NCBI GenBank assembly: GCA_028691715.1
Contig: JAQUYR010000041.1
Location: 1-10,176 of the forward strand
Reading direction: 5' to 3'
From: Bacilli bacterium
Lineage (GTDB): Bacteria; Bacillota_I; Bacilli_A; ML615J-28; CAG-698
DNA length: 10,176 nucleotides
Part shown: piece after piece, positions 1 through 6,275 of the stretch
How the letters are laid out: each line of letters starts with the position of its first letter
Position numbering within the stretch: position 1 is the first letter of the stretch
Translations under genes and position numbers: made by a program
The notes under the pieces: generated by a model
The model's input: only the letters and a program-made list of their open reading frames with translations
What the model was told of the DNA's origin: nothing
Database searches by the model: none

Positions 1-221
1 GATTTTGGAATTAAACAAAAGCCATAAAGGAAGGCCATCTTCTCAAAAGTCCAGCCATTTAAAGACGGTATTGAGGAGATTGTCAGATAGAGAGTTGAGA
101 AGGCTACAATATTAGTAACCAAAAAGGAAACGATCCCAATGATGGCATCAACCTTATAGCTTAATTTTGTTTTAATGCACATGGCAATATAACGTGGATA
201 TATTTTAAGATATTTTTTCAT
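1..221 (-). CDS. ABC-2 type permease, partial (3' end outside window)
   Basis: N-terminal part (73 codons) of a membrane protein that begins MKKYLKIYPRYIAMCIKTKL and stays open to the window edge. A basic amphipathic start is followed by a long hydrophobic stretch (VDAIIGIVSFLVTNIVAF), the usual opening of ABC-2 family permeases of the COG3694/COG4587 type. Such permeases come in pairs beside a COG4586-type ATPase, which is the arrangement here. The ATG at 221 lies 9 nt from a GGAGG (231-235 in complement). An ATG at 227 overlaps the preceding stop codon by one base but leaves only 3 nt to the same site, so 221 is preferred. It is the last visible gene of the TrmB-ATPase-permease operon and probably forms the heterodimeric membrane channel with its neighbour. 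Substrate unknown. Confidence 0.75.
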   Translation of the reverse strand, partial: MKKYLKIYPRYIAMCIKTKLSYKVDAIIGIVSFLVTNIVAFSTLYLTISSIPSLNGWTFEKMAFLYGFCLIPK

Positions 222-226
222 ATTCA

Positions 227-1051
227 TTATCCTCCAACACTGGTAACATGCTTAATCGTTCCCTTAAAAGTTAAGGCAGCTAGAAGATTAAAAACTACAA
301 CCCACCCAAATTGAATGATGATTTTAATTAAAGCATCAGGAACAGTATAACTACCCATTATGATGAAATTAGGTGTCTGTAAAATAGATGTAAAGGGTAA
401 GATATTTAGCACTGTCTGAAATTGTTCTGGAAAAAAAGCAATAGGAAGATATCCACCAGATAAGAACATCATGAATTCATTTTTAATTATTCCGATTCCA
501 AAAAGAGCTCCAGTATAAAAAGCAAGTTGTCCGATGATAAAATTGAAAGAAGAAATGATTAAAAGGGAAGCAAGGCTACTGATTAAGAAGAGGATGATAT
601 TATACCATGTTGGGAAAGATACTCCGATGACAAAGTGAAGAACTGTAATACTGATGATATAAACAGGAAGAAAAGCAATGATCATAACTCCACAAAAACT
701 TCCTATATCCATAGCCATTAATCGTTTTCGATAATTTATTGGCCTGATTAAATTGTTAGCAATATAACCATAACGAATATCTTCACCAATTTGCCAGAAA
801 CTATCGCCTGAAAAAACTAGTTGGGAAACGATTCGGGCACTTATAAGATAAGTTAACATCAAAGGCATTGTGAAACCATTGATTTCAGTCGTTGGTGAGT
901 ATTTATAAACAGCAATCCACAAAAAGCAAAGAATCAGTATTTGGATGAAATCACCAATAATCCAACCAAAGATGGAAAATTTATAAGAGAAGGCTTGAAG
1001 GATACCTCCTTTTATAAAAGCAAAATATTTTTTAAACGGATTTTGCTTCAT
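227..1051 (-). CDS. ABC-2 type transporter permease subunit
   Basis: A 274-residue integral membrane protein with about six hydrophobic segments, near residues 26-48, 62-82, 115-143, 150-172, 174-205 and 242-262. Length, topology and the motif around residues 85-105 (a polar WQIGEDIRYGYIANNLIRP loop between helices 2 and 3) fit the ABC-2 family permeases that work with COG4586-type ATPases. Known members are exporters of unidentified substrates, and drug or peptide export has been proposed for relatives. The gene overlaps the end of the ATPase gene by 20 nt, which implies translational coupling. The start at 1051 has only a weak purine-rich site (AAAGAAAA). A perfect AAAGGAGG slightly inside the gene has no usable start after it. 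The next permease follows with a one-base stop/start contact. Family call firm, substrate unknown. Confidence 0.88.
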   Translation of the reverse strand: MKQNPFKKYFAFIKGGILQAFSYKFSIFGWIIGDFIQILILCFLWIAVYKYSPTTEINGFTMPLMLTYLISARIVSQLVFSGDSFWQIGEDIRYGYIANNLIRPINYRKRLMAMDIGSFCGVMIIAFLPVYIISITVLHFVIGVSFPTWYNIILFLISSLASLLIISSFNFIIGQLAFYTGALFGIGIIKNEFMMFLSGGYLPIAFFPEQFQTVLNILPFTSILQTPNFIIMGSYTVPDALIKIIIQFGWVVVFNLLAALTFKGTIKHVTSVGG

Positions 1052-2027
1052 AAATTTTCTTTACAACACTTTCTATGTTATTTTCGGTGATTTTAAAATC
1101 GGTTACTCTGCAATTTTGGAAGATATAATTGACAATATCGTTGATACTGACTAGGCCAGCATCAAAAGAGATGATTAAAAAGTTTTCATCTTTTTCAAAA
1201 GTTAAGTTGTTGTTAAAGGTCTTGTTAAACTCCTCCAGATTAATTCTTTCTTTAGAAGAGATATGAATATGCCTGATATCTCCAAAGCGATTTTTAATGT
1301 TTTTTAAAGGCCCATCATACAAGATATTACCCTCATCTATAATGATGATTCGTTTACATAGTTCGATGATATCATTCATATCGTGGGTTGTAAGAATGAC
1401 TGTTGTGTTATATTTCTTGTTTATTTCTTTAATAGCGGTTAAGATTTTTTCTTTAACCAAAACATCTAGACCGATTGTGGGTTCGTCGAGAAATAAAACT
1501 TTGGGATTATGAAGCAGACTAGCAGCGAGATCAGCTCTCATTCTTTGACCTAAGGAAAGAGTTCTTGCTGGTGAGTTGAGGAATTTGCCGATATCAAGAA
1601 CTTCCTTGAAATACTCAAAACGTTCATTCCATTCTTCATCGGGAACTTCATAGATCAGTTTTAATAATCTAAAGGTTTCGATTAATGGTAGATCCCACCA
1701 TAGCTGACTTCTCTGTCCGAAAACAACTCCGATGTTTTTAACCACTTTATTCCTCGTCTTCGAGTTATATGGTTCCAATCCGTCAATTAGAATTTCTCCG
1801 CTTGATGGAGTCAAAATTCCACACATCATTTTAATGGTTGTTGATTTTCCAGCCCCATTGGAACCGATATAACCCACTATTTCTCCAGGATTTATGTTAA
1901 AGGAAATATTATTAACAGCAGTAGTGGTTTCATATTTTGTTGAAAAGAGGGTTTTAATCATACCAATGATTCCTGGTTTTCTGATTGGTTTCTTGAAAAC
2001 TTTGGTAATGTTCTTTACTTCAATCAT
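1032..2027 (-). CDS. ABC transporter ATP-binding protein, COG4586 type
   Basis: A 331-residue ATPase that powers the adjacent permeases. Visible motifs are Walker A GSNGAGKST (55-63), Q-loop region VVFGQRSQLWWDLP (101-114), signature LSLGQRM (157-163), Walker B VLFLDEP (177-183), D-loop GLD (186-188) and the switch histidine in TTHDM (H215). The VFGQRSQLWWDLP stretch and the roughly 25-residue insertion before the first core strand (KPIRKPGIIGMIKTLF) are hallmarks of the COG4586 subfamily of putative exporters, as is the extra C-terminal domain of about 80 residues after residue 250. Its start codon shares one base with the stop of the upstream regulator gene, and an AGGAG lies 8 nt before it. 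All catalytic residues are intact. The substrate cannot be inferred from the sequence. Confidence 0.95.
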   Translation of the reverse strand: MIEVKNITKVFKKPIRKPGIIGMIKTLFSTKYETTTAVNNISFNINPGEIVGYIGSNGAGKSTTIKMMCGILTPSSGEILIDGLEPYNSKTRNKVVKNIGVVFGQRSQLWWDLPLIETFRLLKLIYEVPDEEWNERFEYFKEVLDIGKFLNSPARTLSLGQRMRADLAASLLHNPKVLFLDEPTIGLDVLVKEKILTAIKEINKKYNTTVILTTHDMNDIIELCKRIIIIDEGNILYDGPLKNIKNRFGDIRHIHISSKERINLEEFNKTFNNNLTFEKDENFLIISFDAGLVSINDIVNYIFQNCRVTDFKITENNIESVVKKIYEAKSV

Positions 2028-2854
2028 TATTTGTTCTCCTTGTCCTTACAGAAGAAAGATTCATTTTCATTTAAAGTATTGAGAAATAAATCATCTTTTC
2101 CCTTTACAAATAAATTTTCTCCAGTTAAAGCTTTATATTTTTTTTGTATCTTATAAAGATAAATATCATGATGAATATGTTCACTCATAATTCTAATCAT
2201 CAGATTATTATTGGTGATTGTTCCAATCCATTCGTTGTTTTGGTTAATGCTACTGGCAACTAAAACCTCTTTCATATCAGAAACAATCATTATTCTTGTT
2301 GGTAAAATATTTTGAGGATATCCATAGGAATATATTTCAACATTCTTATATTTTGATTCCTGTTTAGAGAAGCTGAAGGTGATGATACGCACTCCTCTTT
2401 CTTCTAGAATAGCAAATTCTTTATCAAAGATGTCCAAAGAGGCATCACAGTTTAAATATACTTCCTCTTTAACTTTTAGAAGTAGTTCTTTGGCTTTCTC
2501 TAAATTGGCTTCGAAACTATTGATATTCATGAAGAAATTAGTTGCTTCATTTGGTTTGATATCTTTTAATACTTCTTGTAATTCATCAAAAGTATTGTTA
2601 TAGTCAACTCGTAGTTTTTTGATCAGAGTTTCGGGGTTTTCTGGATAATATGCCTGAGTATCAGTAGATAATTTTAGGAGTATACCTTTAGTATACATAG
2701 CATCAACTGTAGGATAGGCTGATGATCTGGATAGTCCCAAGGCCTTAGCTATGTAGTAAACTGTCTGTCCGGGATTTTCCAAAAGATATAAATAAATAGC
2801 AGATTCTTGTTTTGTAAGGATCTTCTCTAAGCTTTTTTCGATATTATTGTTCAT
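2027..2854 (-). CDS. TrmB-like transcriptional regulator
   Basis: A 275-residue protein with an N-terminal winged helix-turn-helix (about residues 14-66; LTKQESAIYLYLLENPGQTVYYIAKALG then SRSSAYPTVDAMYTKG as recognition region). A coiled linker spans about 75-100, and an alpha/beta sensor region (about 103-250) resembles the phospholipase D-like C-terminal part of TrmB proteins (EVYLNCDASLDIF, GVRIITFSF). TrmB regulators in archaea and bacteria often sense maltose, trehalose or other sugars. Whether this one does is inference, supported only by the divergent amylase operon. The ATG at 2854 sits 6 nt from GAGG. It is the first gene of the exporter operon. A perfect palindrome in its own promoter suggests autoregulation and control of the transporter. 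Confidence 0.85.
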   Translation of the reverse strand: MNNNIEKSLEKILTKQESAIYLYLLENPGQTVYYIAKALGLSRSSAYPTVDAMYTKGILLKLSTDTQAYYPENPETLIKKLRVDYNNTFDELQEVLKDIKPNEATNFFMNINSFEANLEKAKELLLKVKEEVYLNCDASLDIFDKEFAILEERGVRIITFSFSKQESKYKNVEIYSYGYPQNILPTRIMIVSDMKEVLVASSINQNNEWIGTITNNNLMIRIMSEHIHHDIYLYKIQKKYKALTGENLFVKGKDDLFLNTLNENESFFCKDKENK

Positions 2855-2885
2855 ATTACACCTCGTTGTCTAAAATATACAACTA

Positions 2886-2914
2886 ATTATAATATGGCAT
2901 ATTATATTTGTCAA
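2886..2914 (-). promoter_or_regulatory. sigma-A promoter of the TrmB-ABC exporter operon
   Basis: On the minus strand there is a full consensus -35 TTGACA (2914-2909), a 17-bp spacer and a full consensus -10 TATAAT (2891-2886). Transcription would begin near 2879, leaving a leader of about 25 nt that holds the GAGG site of the regulator gene. A promoter this strong normally needs a repressor, which fits the palindrome lying over its spacer and -10 box. Confidence 0.85.
2888..2906. promoter_or_regulatory. palindromic operator candidate over spacer and -10
   Basis: A perfect 19-bp palindrome: arms TATAATATG and CATATTATA around a single central G. It covers most of the spacer of the minus-strand promoter and overlaps its -10 box. 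A protein bound here would block RNA polymerase directly. The obvious candidate is the TrmB-like protein encoded immediately downstream. Binding is inferred. The symmetry itself is seen in the sequence. Confidence 0.6.
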
Positions 2915-2954
2915 CTAAAAATTAGAAAATCAAATATGGAAACTATTACATAAT

Positions 2955-2969
2955 GAAAACGTTTGACAA
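2955..2969. promoter_or_regulatory. cre-like or LacI-type operator candidate
   Basis: TGAAAACGTTTGACA overlaps the -35 box of the amylase operon. Read on the other strand it contains AAACGTTTTCA, matching the core and right half of the CcpA cre consensus (TGNAANCGNWWNCA), while the left TG is displaced by one base. The core AAACGTTT is symmetric, as in operators of LacI-family maltose regulators. Carbon catabolite or maltose control of an amylase would make sense, but the match is imperfect. Confidence 0.3.
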
Positions 2970-2991
2970 AACTTGCTAAATTGAGTAGAAT
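2963..2991 (+). promoter_or_regulatory. sigma-A promoter of the RDD-amylase operon
   Basis: TTGACA at 2963-2968, a 17-bp spacer and TAGAAT at 2986-2991. Start of transcription is expected near 2998, giving an 18-nt leader with AGAGG placed 6 nt before the ATG at 3016. The promoter is divergent from that of the TrmB operon; the two -35 boxes lie about 50 bp apart. Confidence 0.75.
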
Positions 2992-3015
2992 AGATAATAA
3001 GATAAGAGGTACTTT

Positions 3016-3504
3016 ATGAATACATTTGATAGAAGACTTCGGGCATTTTCAATAGACACATCTTTCGCCTTTTTTTTAGTTCTTTGCTTGATACCAATTC
3101 CTCTTGATGCAGACATCAAGAAATATCTTGTTGGGGTAATCTATTTTGGGGTTTCCTTAGTTCCTTATTTGTTTGGTAGTGGCCAAACTTTTGGTAAAAG
3201 AATTCAAAAAATAAAGGTCATCAAAAACACTTCAGAACTGGTTCCTACAAAATATGTTGTTCCCAATCGTTTTTATTTGATATTACGAGAATTTACCAAA
3301 TGCTGTTTTATAATAATGACCTTTGGATTATATATTCTTGTTGCGGGGATTGTTTCAACAAACCGTGAAGATGGAAGAACAATTCATGATTTTATCTTTA
3401 AAACCAGAGTTATCGTTTTAACCAGATATTCGACTGATAGAACTGAGATGAACAGAACTTCATCAGCAGAAAAATCTTTGAAAGGATATAGCTATGATGA
3501 TTAA
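3016..3504 (+). CDS. RDD family membrane protein
   Basis: A 162-residue membrane protein with three hydrophobic segments (about 13-30, 37-54 and 97-114). RDD-family features are the N-terminal Arg-rich/Asp pattern (FDRRLRAFSID, D14), the loop GQTFGKRIQKIKVI (56-69) and the terminal DGRTIHDFIFKTRVIVL motif (119-135). RDD proteins are small membrane proteins of mostly unknown role; a few have been linked to ion or proton exchange. The last 25 residues are a hydrophilic tail rich in Ser, Thr and Arg. The stop overlaps the amylase gene by 11 nt, so the two are co-translated. The link to starch use is positional only. Confidence 0.85.
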   Translation: MNTFDRRLRAFSIDTSFAFFLVLCLIPIPLDADIKKYLVGVIYFGVSLVPYLFGSGQTFGKRIQKIKVIKNTSELVPTKYVVPNRFYLILREFTKCCFIIMTFGLYILVAGIVSTNREDGRTIHDFIFKTRVIVLTRYSTDRTEMNRTSSAEKSLKGYSYDD

Positions 3505-5080
3505 AAAATATTTCAATGTTATATTGCTAATAATTGTTGCTTTTGTTTTATCAGGATGCCAAAAAGAACCAACTCTTCAGGAGATAAATCCTCGGAATGA
3601 TGTCTATTATCAGTTATTTGTCAGAAGCTTTGCTGATAGTGATGGCGATGGTATTGGTGATTTCAATGGCGTTACCACAAAACTCGATTATTTAGCGGAT
3701 TTAGGGATTACTGGTATTTGGTTGATGCCTATCCATCCCTCACCTACATATCATGGATATGATGTAATCGATTATTATGATGTCAATTCTGAATATGGTA
3801 CTTTAGCTGATTTTAAGAACTTATGCCTGGTAGCTGAAGAAAAAGGGATTAAGATAATGATTGATCTAGTGGTCAATCATACATCAATTGAAAATGAATG
3901 GTTTCAGAAAGCTCTAGCTGGTGATGAAAAGTATCAGGATTACTATGTCTTTACCACGGCTTCAACAACTGGTATTTTAGGCAGTTGGGGTCAAAACATA
4001 TGGCATACTATCGATGGCAAGAAGTATTGTGGGTACTTTTCAAGCACAATGCCTGATCTGAATTACTTTAATGAAGAGGTTATCGATGAAGTATATAACA
4101 TCGGTAAGTTTTGGATTGATGCAGGTGTCGATGGTTTCAGATTAGATGCTGCTCAACATTTCTTTGGAACAAATGAGTATTTAGGATATAGTGTTGATTT
4201 CTATGACAATATTTATTTTTTAAAGGATTTTCGCAAGAAGATGCGAGAATATGACCCCAATATCTATATAACAGGAGAAATAAACCTTTTAACAGAGAGT
4301 ATTGTTAAGGAATATTTTATTGGCCTAGATTCACCTCTTGATTTTCCAATCGCTAATAAAGTGGTAACTACAGGTTCATCAAGCGGTAATTTGAATTACG
4401 CTAAGGGGCTTATCAAGATATATAACTCATATGCATCAGTAGATCCTGATTTTATCAGTGCTCCTTTCCTGAGAAATCATGATGAAAATCGTTTAGCAAC
4501 AGAGTATGATGGAAACATCGCTAAATTGAAATTGGTTGTTGAAATGCTAATGGTATTACCAGGCTCTCCAATAATTTACTATGGTGAGGAAATAGGAATG
4601 TATGGTTCTAAGTCAAATGGTGAATTATCAGGAACAACAGCTATTTGGGATGAGACGAGGAGGTTACCATTAAACTTTGGTGATTCATATACAACAACTT
4701 GGTTTAACGATACATCTTTTTATGATGTTGTCCGTAATCAAAGTGTAGCTTCGGTTATGTCCCAAGAAGAAGATGAGACATCACTTCTTTCAACATACAA
4801 AGCAATTATCAATACTAGAAACAATAATATTGCGTTGAAATATGGCAATAATATCGGGGCATATGAGAATAACACAAATCAGTTACAAGGATTTTATCGT
4901 GAATATACTTATGAAGATCAAAGCCAAAGAGTTTTAGTATTGCATAACTTATCATCATCAGAGATAGAAATGCCTGAAGTAAATGGAACAATAATATATG
5001 CCAGCGGAAGAACTACTTTTGATAATATATCAGTTATTTCTCCTAAATCTACTATCATTATTGATGTTACGGTGAAATAG
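3494..5080 (+). CDS. alpha-amylase lipoprotein, GH13 (GH13_36-like)
   Basis: A 528-residue secreted and lipid-anchored glycosidase that should hydrolyse alpha-1,4 bonds in starch or maltodextrins at the outer face of the membrane. The signal peptide ends in the lipobox LSGC (Cys22). GH13 regions in order are the calcium-site loop DSDGDGIGDFNG (48-59), region I DLVVNH (124-129), region V MPDLN (186-190), region II GFRLDAAQH (214-222, nucleophile Asp218), region III ITGEI (acid/base Glu262) and region IV FLRNHD (325-330, Asp330). Then come YYGEEIGM and a C-terminal beta domain from about residue 440. The MPDLN form of region V and the overall wording match the lipoprotein AmyA of Thermotoga and the GH13_36 intermediate group. 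The usual region II Lys is Gln221. AAAGGA lies 7 nt before ATG 3494; ATG 3497 is possible. Confidence 0.95.
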   Translation: MMIKKYFNVILLIIVAFVLSGCQKEPTLQEINPRNDVYYQLFVRSFADSDGDGIGDFNGVTTKLDYLADLGITGIWLMPIHPSPTYHGYDVIDYYDVNSEYGTLADFKNLCLVAEEKGIKIMIDLVVNHTSIENEWFQKALAGDEKYQDYYVFTTASTTGILGSWGQNIWHTIDGKKYCGYFSSTMPDLNYFNEEVIDEVYNIGKFWIDAGVDGFRLDAAQHFFGTNEYLGYSVDFYDNIYFLKDFRKKMREYDPNIYITGEINLLTESIVKEYFIGLDSPLDFPIANKVVTTGSSSGNLNYAKGLIKIYNSYASVDPDFISAPFLRNHDENRLATEYDGNIAKLKLVVEMLMVLPGSPIIYYGEEIGMYGSKSNGELSGTTAIWDETRRLPLNFGDSYTTTWFNDTSFYDVVRNQSVASVMSQEEDETSLLSTYKAIINTRNNNIALKYGNNIGAYENNTNQLQGFYREYTYEDQSQRVLVLHNLSSSEIEMPEVNGTIIYASGRTTFDNISVISPKSTIIIDVTVK

Positions 5081-6001
5081 ATGATTAAAATATTCATAAA
5101 TAGTTTTACCTTTAAAAAAATCTTCATTAATAAAGATGCTAAAATGTCTCGCTTAATTGCTTATTTTTTAATCATAGTTTTAATTACTAGTTTCCCATTA
5201 AACCTCCAAATTGTTCAAAATAATGGTTGGGAAGGCTTAAACACCATAACTTTAGGAATTAGAGAAACAAGCCCATCGTGGTTTCCTTTAGAACTTCCTA
5301 ATGATGTATCTATTTCTAAAAATGGTTTATATGTCCCTGTGGAGAAAAGTTACTACTATGAGTCCACTTTGGCTGATGGAATAAAATATCAATTTATTAT
5401 TAATCCTGTTGAAGATTCACATGGAGTTATTATTGAGAGTATTTATACAGAAAAAGGAATTGTTACTCTAGATGAAAGTGGAAATAAAGTAACAACTCCT
5501 TATTATAAAGCTATAATTTTGTGTAAAGATAAAATTCTGTACTATGATAATACAGATGAACCAACTATTGGTAATTATGATGGTATAAAAGGAATCATCA
5601 ATTTTACTGAATTGAAGAATCTTGAAAAGAGTGAAGCCATAACCTTATTATGTGATGCTATTGATAGTGGCTTTAGTCAATATATGGTTTTTTCTAATGT
5701 CCTTATCAACACAGGAACACAGTTATTAATGAATACAATAATGGTTTTGATAATCGGAACTATCTTTCTCTTAATCAGAATCAAGTATAAGAGAGTAACT
5801 ACTTTTAGAAACAATATCGCAATCTTGATTTCTTCAATGACCATTCCTTCAATAATCAGTTTTATTATTGGAATACTGGGAATCATTGAGATGAACTCTT
5901 TTGGTGTTGTTTTATTTCAATTGTTAACACCACTGATTGCTATTGGTGCTATTTATTTGGGATCAAATGAAAAGGATCCTAGTATAAAACATGTAGCATA
6001 A
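5081..6001 (+). CDS. membrane protein, possibly DUF1189/YvdJ-like
   Basis: A 306-residue protein whose ATG follows the amylase stop codon with no gap, so it is the third gene of that operon. The layout is one N-terminal helix (about 24-45), an extracytoplasmic domain of about 160 residues (50-210), then three helices (about 213-232, 245-268 and 272-292) and a short polar tail. This one-plus-domain-plus-three topology, together with the stretch ELPNDVSISKNGLYV, recalls DUF1189 proteins. One of these, YvdJ, lies in the maltodextrin operon of Bacillus subtilis. I am not certain of the family. A role in the handling or sensing of maltodextrin at the membrane is inference from position and topology. 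The ribosome site is weak (GGTGA within the end of the amylase gene), consistent with translational coupling. Confidence 0.7.
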   Translation: MIKIFINSFTFKKIFINKDAKMSRLIAYFLIIVLITSFPLNLQIVQNNGWEGLNTITLGIRETSPSWFPLELPNDVSISKNGLYVPVEKSYYYESTLADGIKYQFIINPVEDSHGVIIESIYTEKGIVTLDESGNKVTTPYYKAIILCKDKILYYDNTDEPTIGNYDGIKGIINFTELKNLEKSEAITLLCDAIDSGFSQYMVFSNVLINTGTQLLMNTIMVLIIGTIFLLIRIKYKRVTTFRNNIAILISSMTIPSIISFIIGILGIIEMNSFGVVLFQLLTPLIAIGAIYLGSNEKDPSIKHVA

Positions 6002-6032
6002 AGAAACTATTTCAAAGAATAATAAAAATAAA

Positions 6033-6053
6033 AGCTCTTTATTGAAAAGAGCT
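6033..6053. repeat. left copy of duplicated terminator hairpin (target site duplication)
   Basis: A stem-loop with 8-bp arms AGCTCTTT and AAAGAGCT around loop ATTGA, 31 nt after the stop of the membrane protein gene. It is identical over exactly 21 bp to 6242-6262, and the identity ends on both sides at once. Here the hairpin is preceded by the native A-rich flank but is followed by CAGACTG instead of a T-tract, so it is no longer a complete terminator. The pair of repeats brackets the 188-bp element. Confidence 0.85.
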
Positions 6054-6065
6054 CAGACTGATGAC

Positions 6066-6109
6066 AAACTACCTTTTTGTATTTTTAAAAAAAGGTAGTT
6101 TTTTATTTT
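6066..6109 (+). terminator. element-borne terminator A (rightward)
   Basis: A 13-bp perfect stem, AAACTACCTTTTT with AAAAAGGTAGTTT, around a 10-nt loop (6079-6088), followed by TTT, A and TTTT. It lies 12 nt inside the left end of the element and would stop transcripts coming from the amylase operon, replacing the T-tract lost from the host hairpin. Confidence 0.85.
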
Positions 6110-6206
6110 CACCACACAAGGTATAAAAAGGAGTATATTGTAGTAATATACCCCCATAAATGGCCTATATATGAAATAAATCCCCACTTAGTAAAAATTA
6201 ATAAAC

Positions 6207-6239
6207 AAAAAAATGTGAGCGTTGACTTTGTCAACGCTC
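6207..6239 (-). terminator. element-borne terminator B (leftward)
   Basis: A perfect 10-bp GC-rich stem, GAGCGTTGAC with GTCAACGCTC, around a 3-nt loop (6227-6229). Read on the minus strand it is followed by ACA and a run of seven T (6213-6207). It lies 2 nt inside the right end of the element and would stop transcripts entering from the PadR operon side. Confidence 0.85.
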
Positions 6240-6241
6240 TG

Positions 6242-6271
6242 AGCTCTTTATTGAAAAGAGCTTTTTATTTT
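6242..6271. terminator. host bidirectional terminator, right hairpin copy
   Basis: The right copy of the 21-bp hairpin (arms AGCTCTTT and AAAGAGCT) keeps its native T-tract (TTTTATTTT) on the right, which on the minus strand is an A-rich upstream tract. With the left copy's A-rich flank this reconstructs one original bidirectional terminator between two convergent genes, the membrane protein (stop 6001) and the small beta-rich protein (stop 6276), split by the element. Confidence 0.8.
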
Positions 6272-6275
6272 AATA

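Larger units (their letters stand above)
6054..6241 (+). mobile_element. 188-bp MITE-like element, copy 1
   Basis: The unit is bounded by a 21-bp direct repeat and repeated in inverted orientation at 9988-10175 with 185 of 188 identical positions (differences at 6157, 6191 and 6201, all transitions). Its ends form an imperfect 15-bp inverted repeat: CAGACTGATGACAAA at the left, and TTTGTCAACGCTCTG at the right, which reads CAGAGCGTTGACAAA in complement (12 of 15 match). Three hairpins lie inside: 6066-6101, 6133-6151 (GTATATT/AATATAC, loop GTAGT) and 6217-6239. There is no open reading frame of note, so movement would need a transposase supplied elsewhere. A 21-bp duplication is far longer than most insertion sequences make. 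IS1202-type and IS1634/IS1549-type elements are known for long duplications, but I cannot assign the family. Alternative: an ancestral duplicated intergenic repeat. Confidence 0.8.

Noticed and set aside
1297..2082. Plus-strand frames inside the ATPase gene (1297-1512, 1894-2082)
   Set aside because: They lie opposite conserved ABC motifs and have no ribosome site or promoter, so they are shadows.
6066..6239. IS200/IS605-type ends, because of subterminal hairpins
   Set aside because: The unit has terminal inverted repeats and a long target duplication, whereas IS200/IS605 elements have neither.
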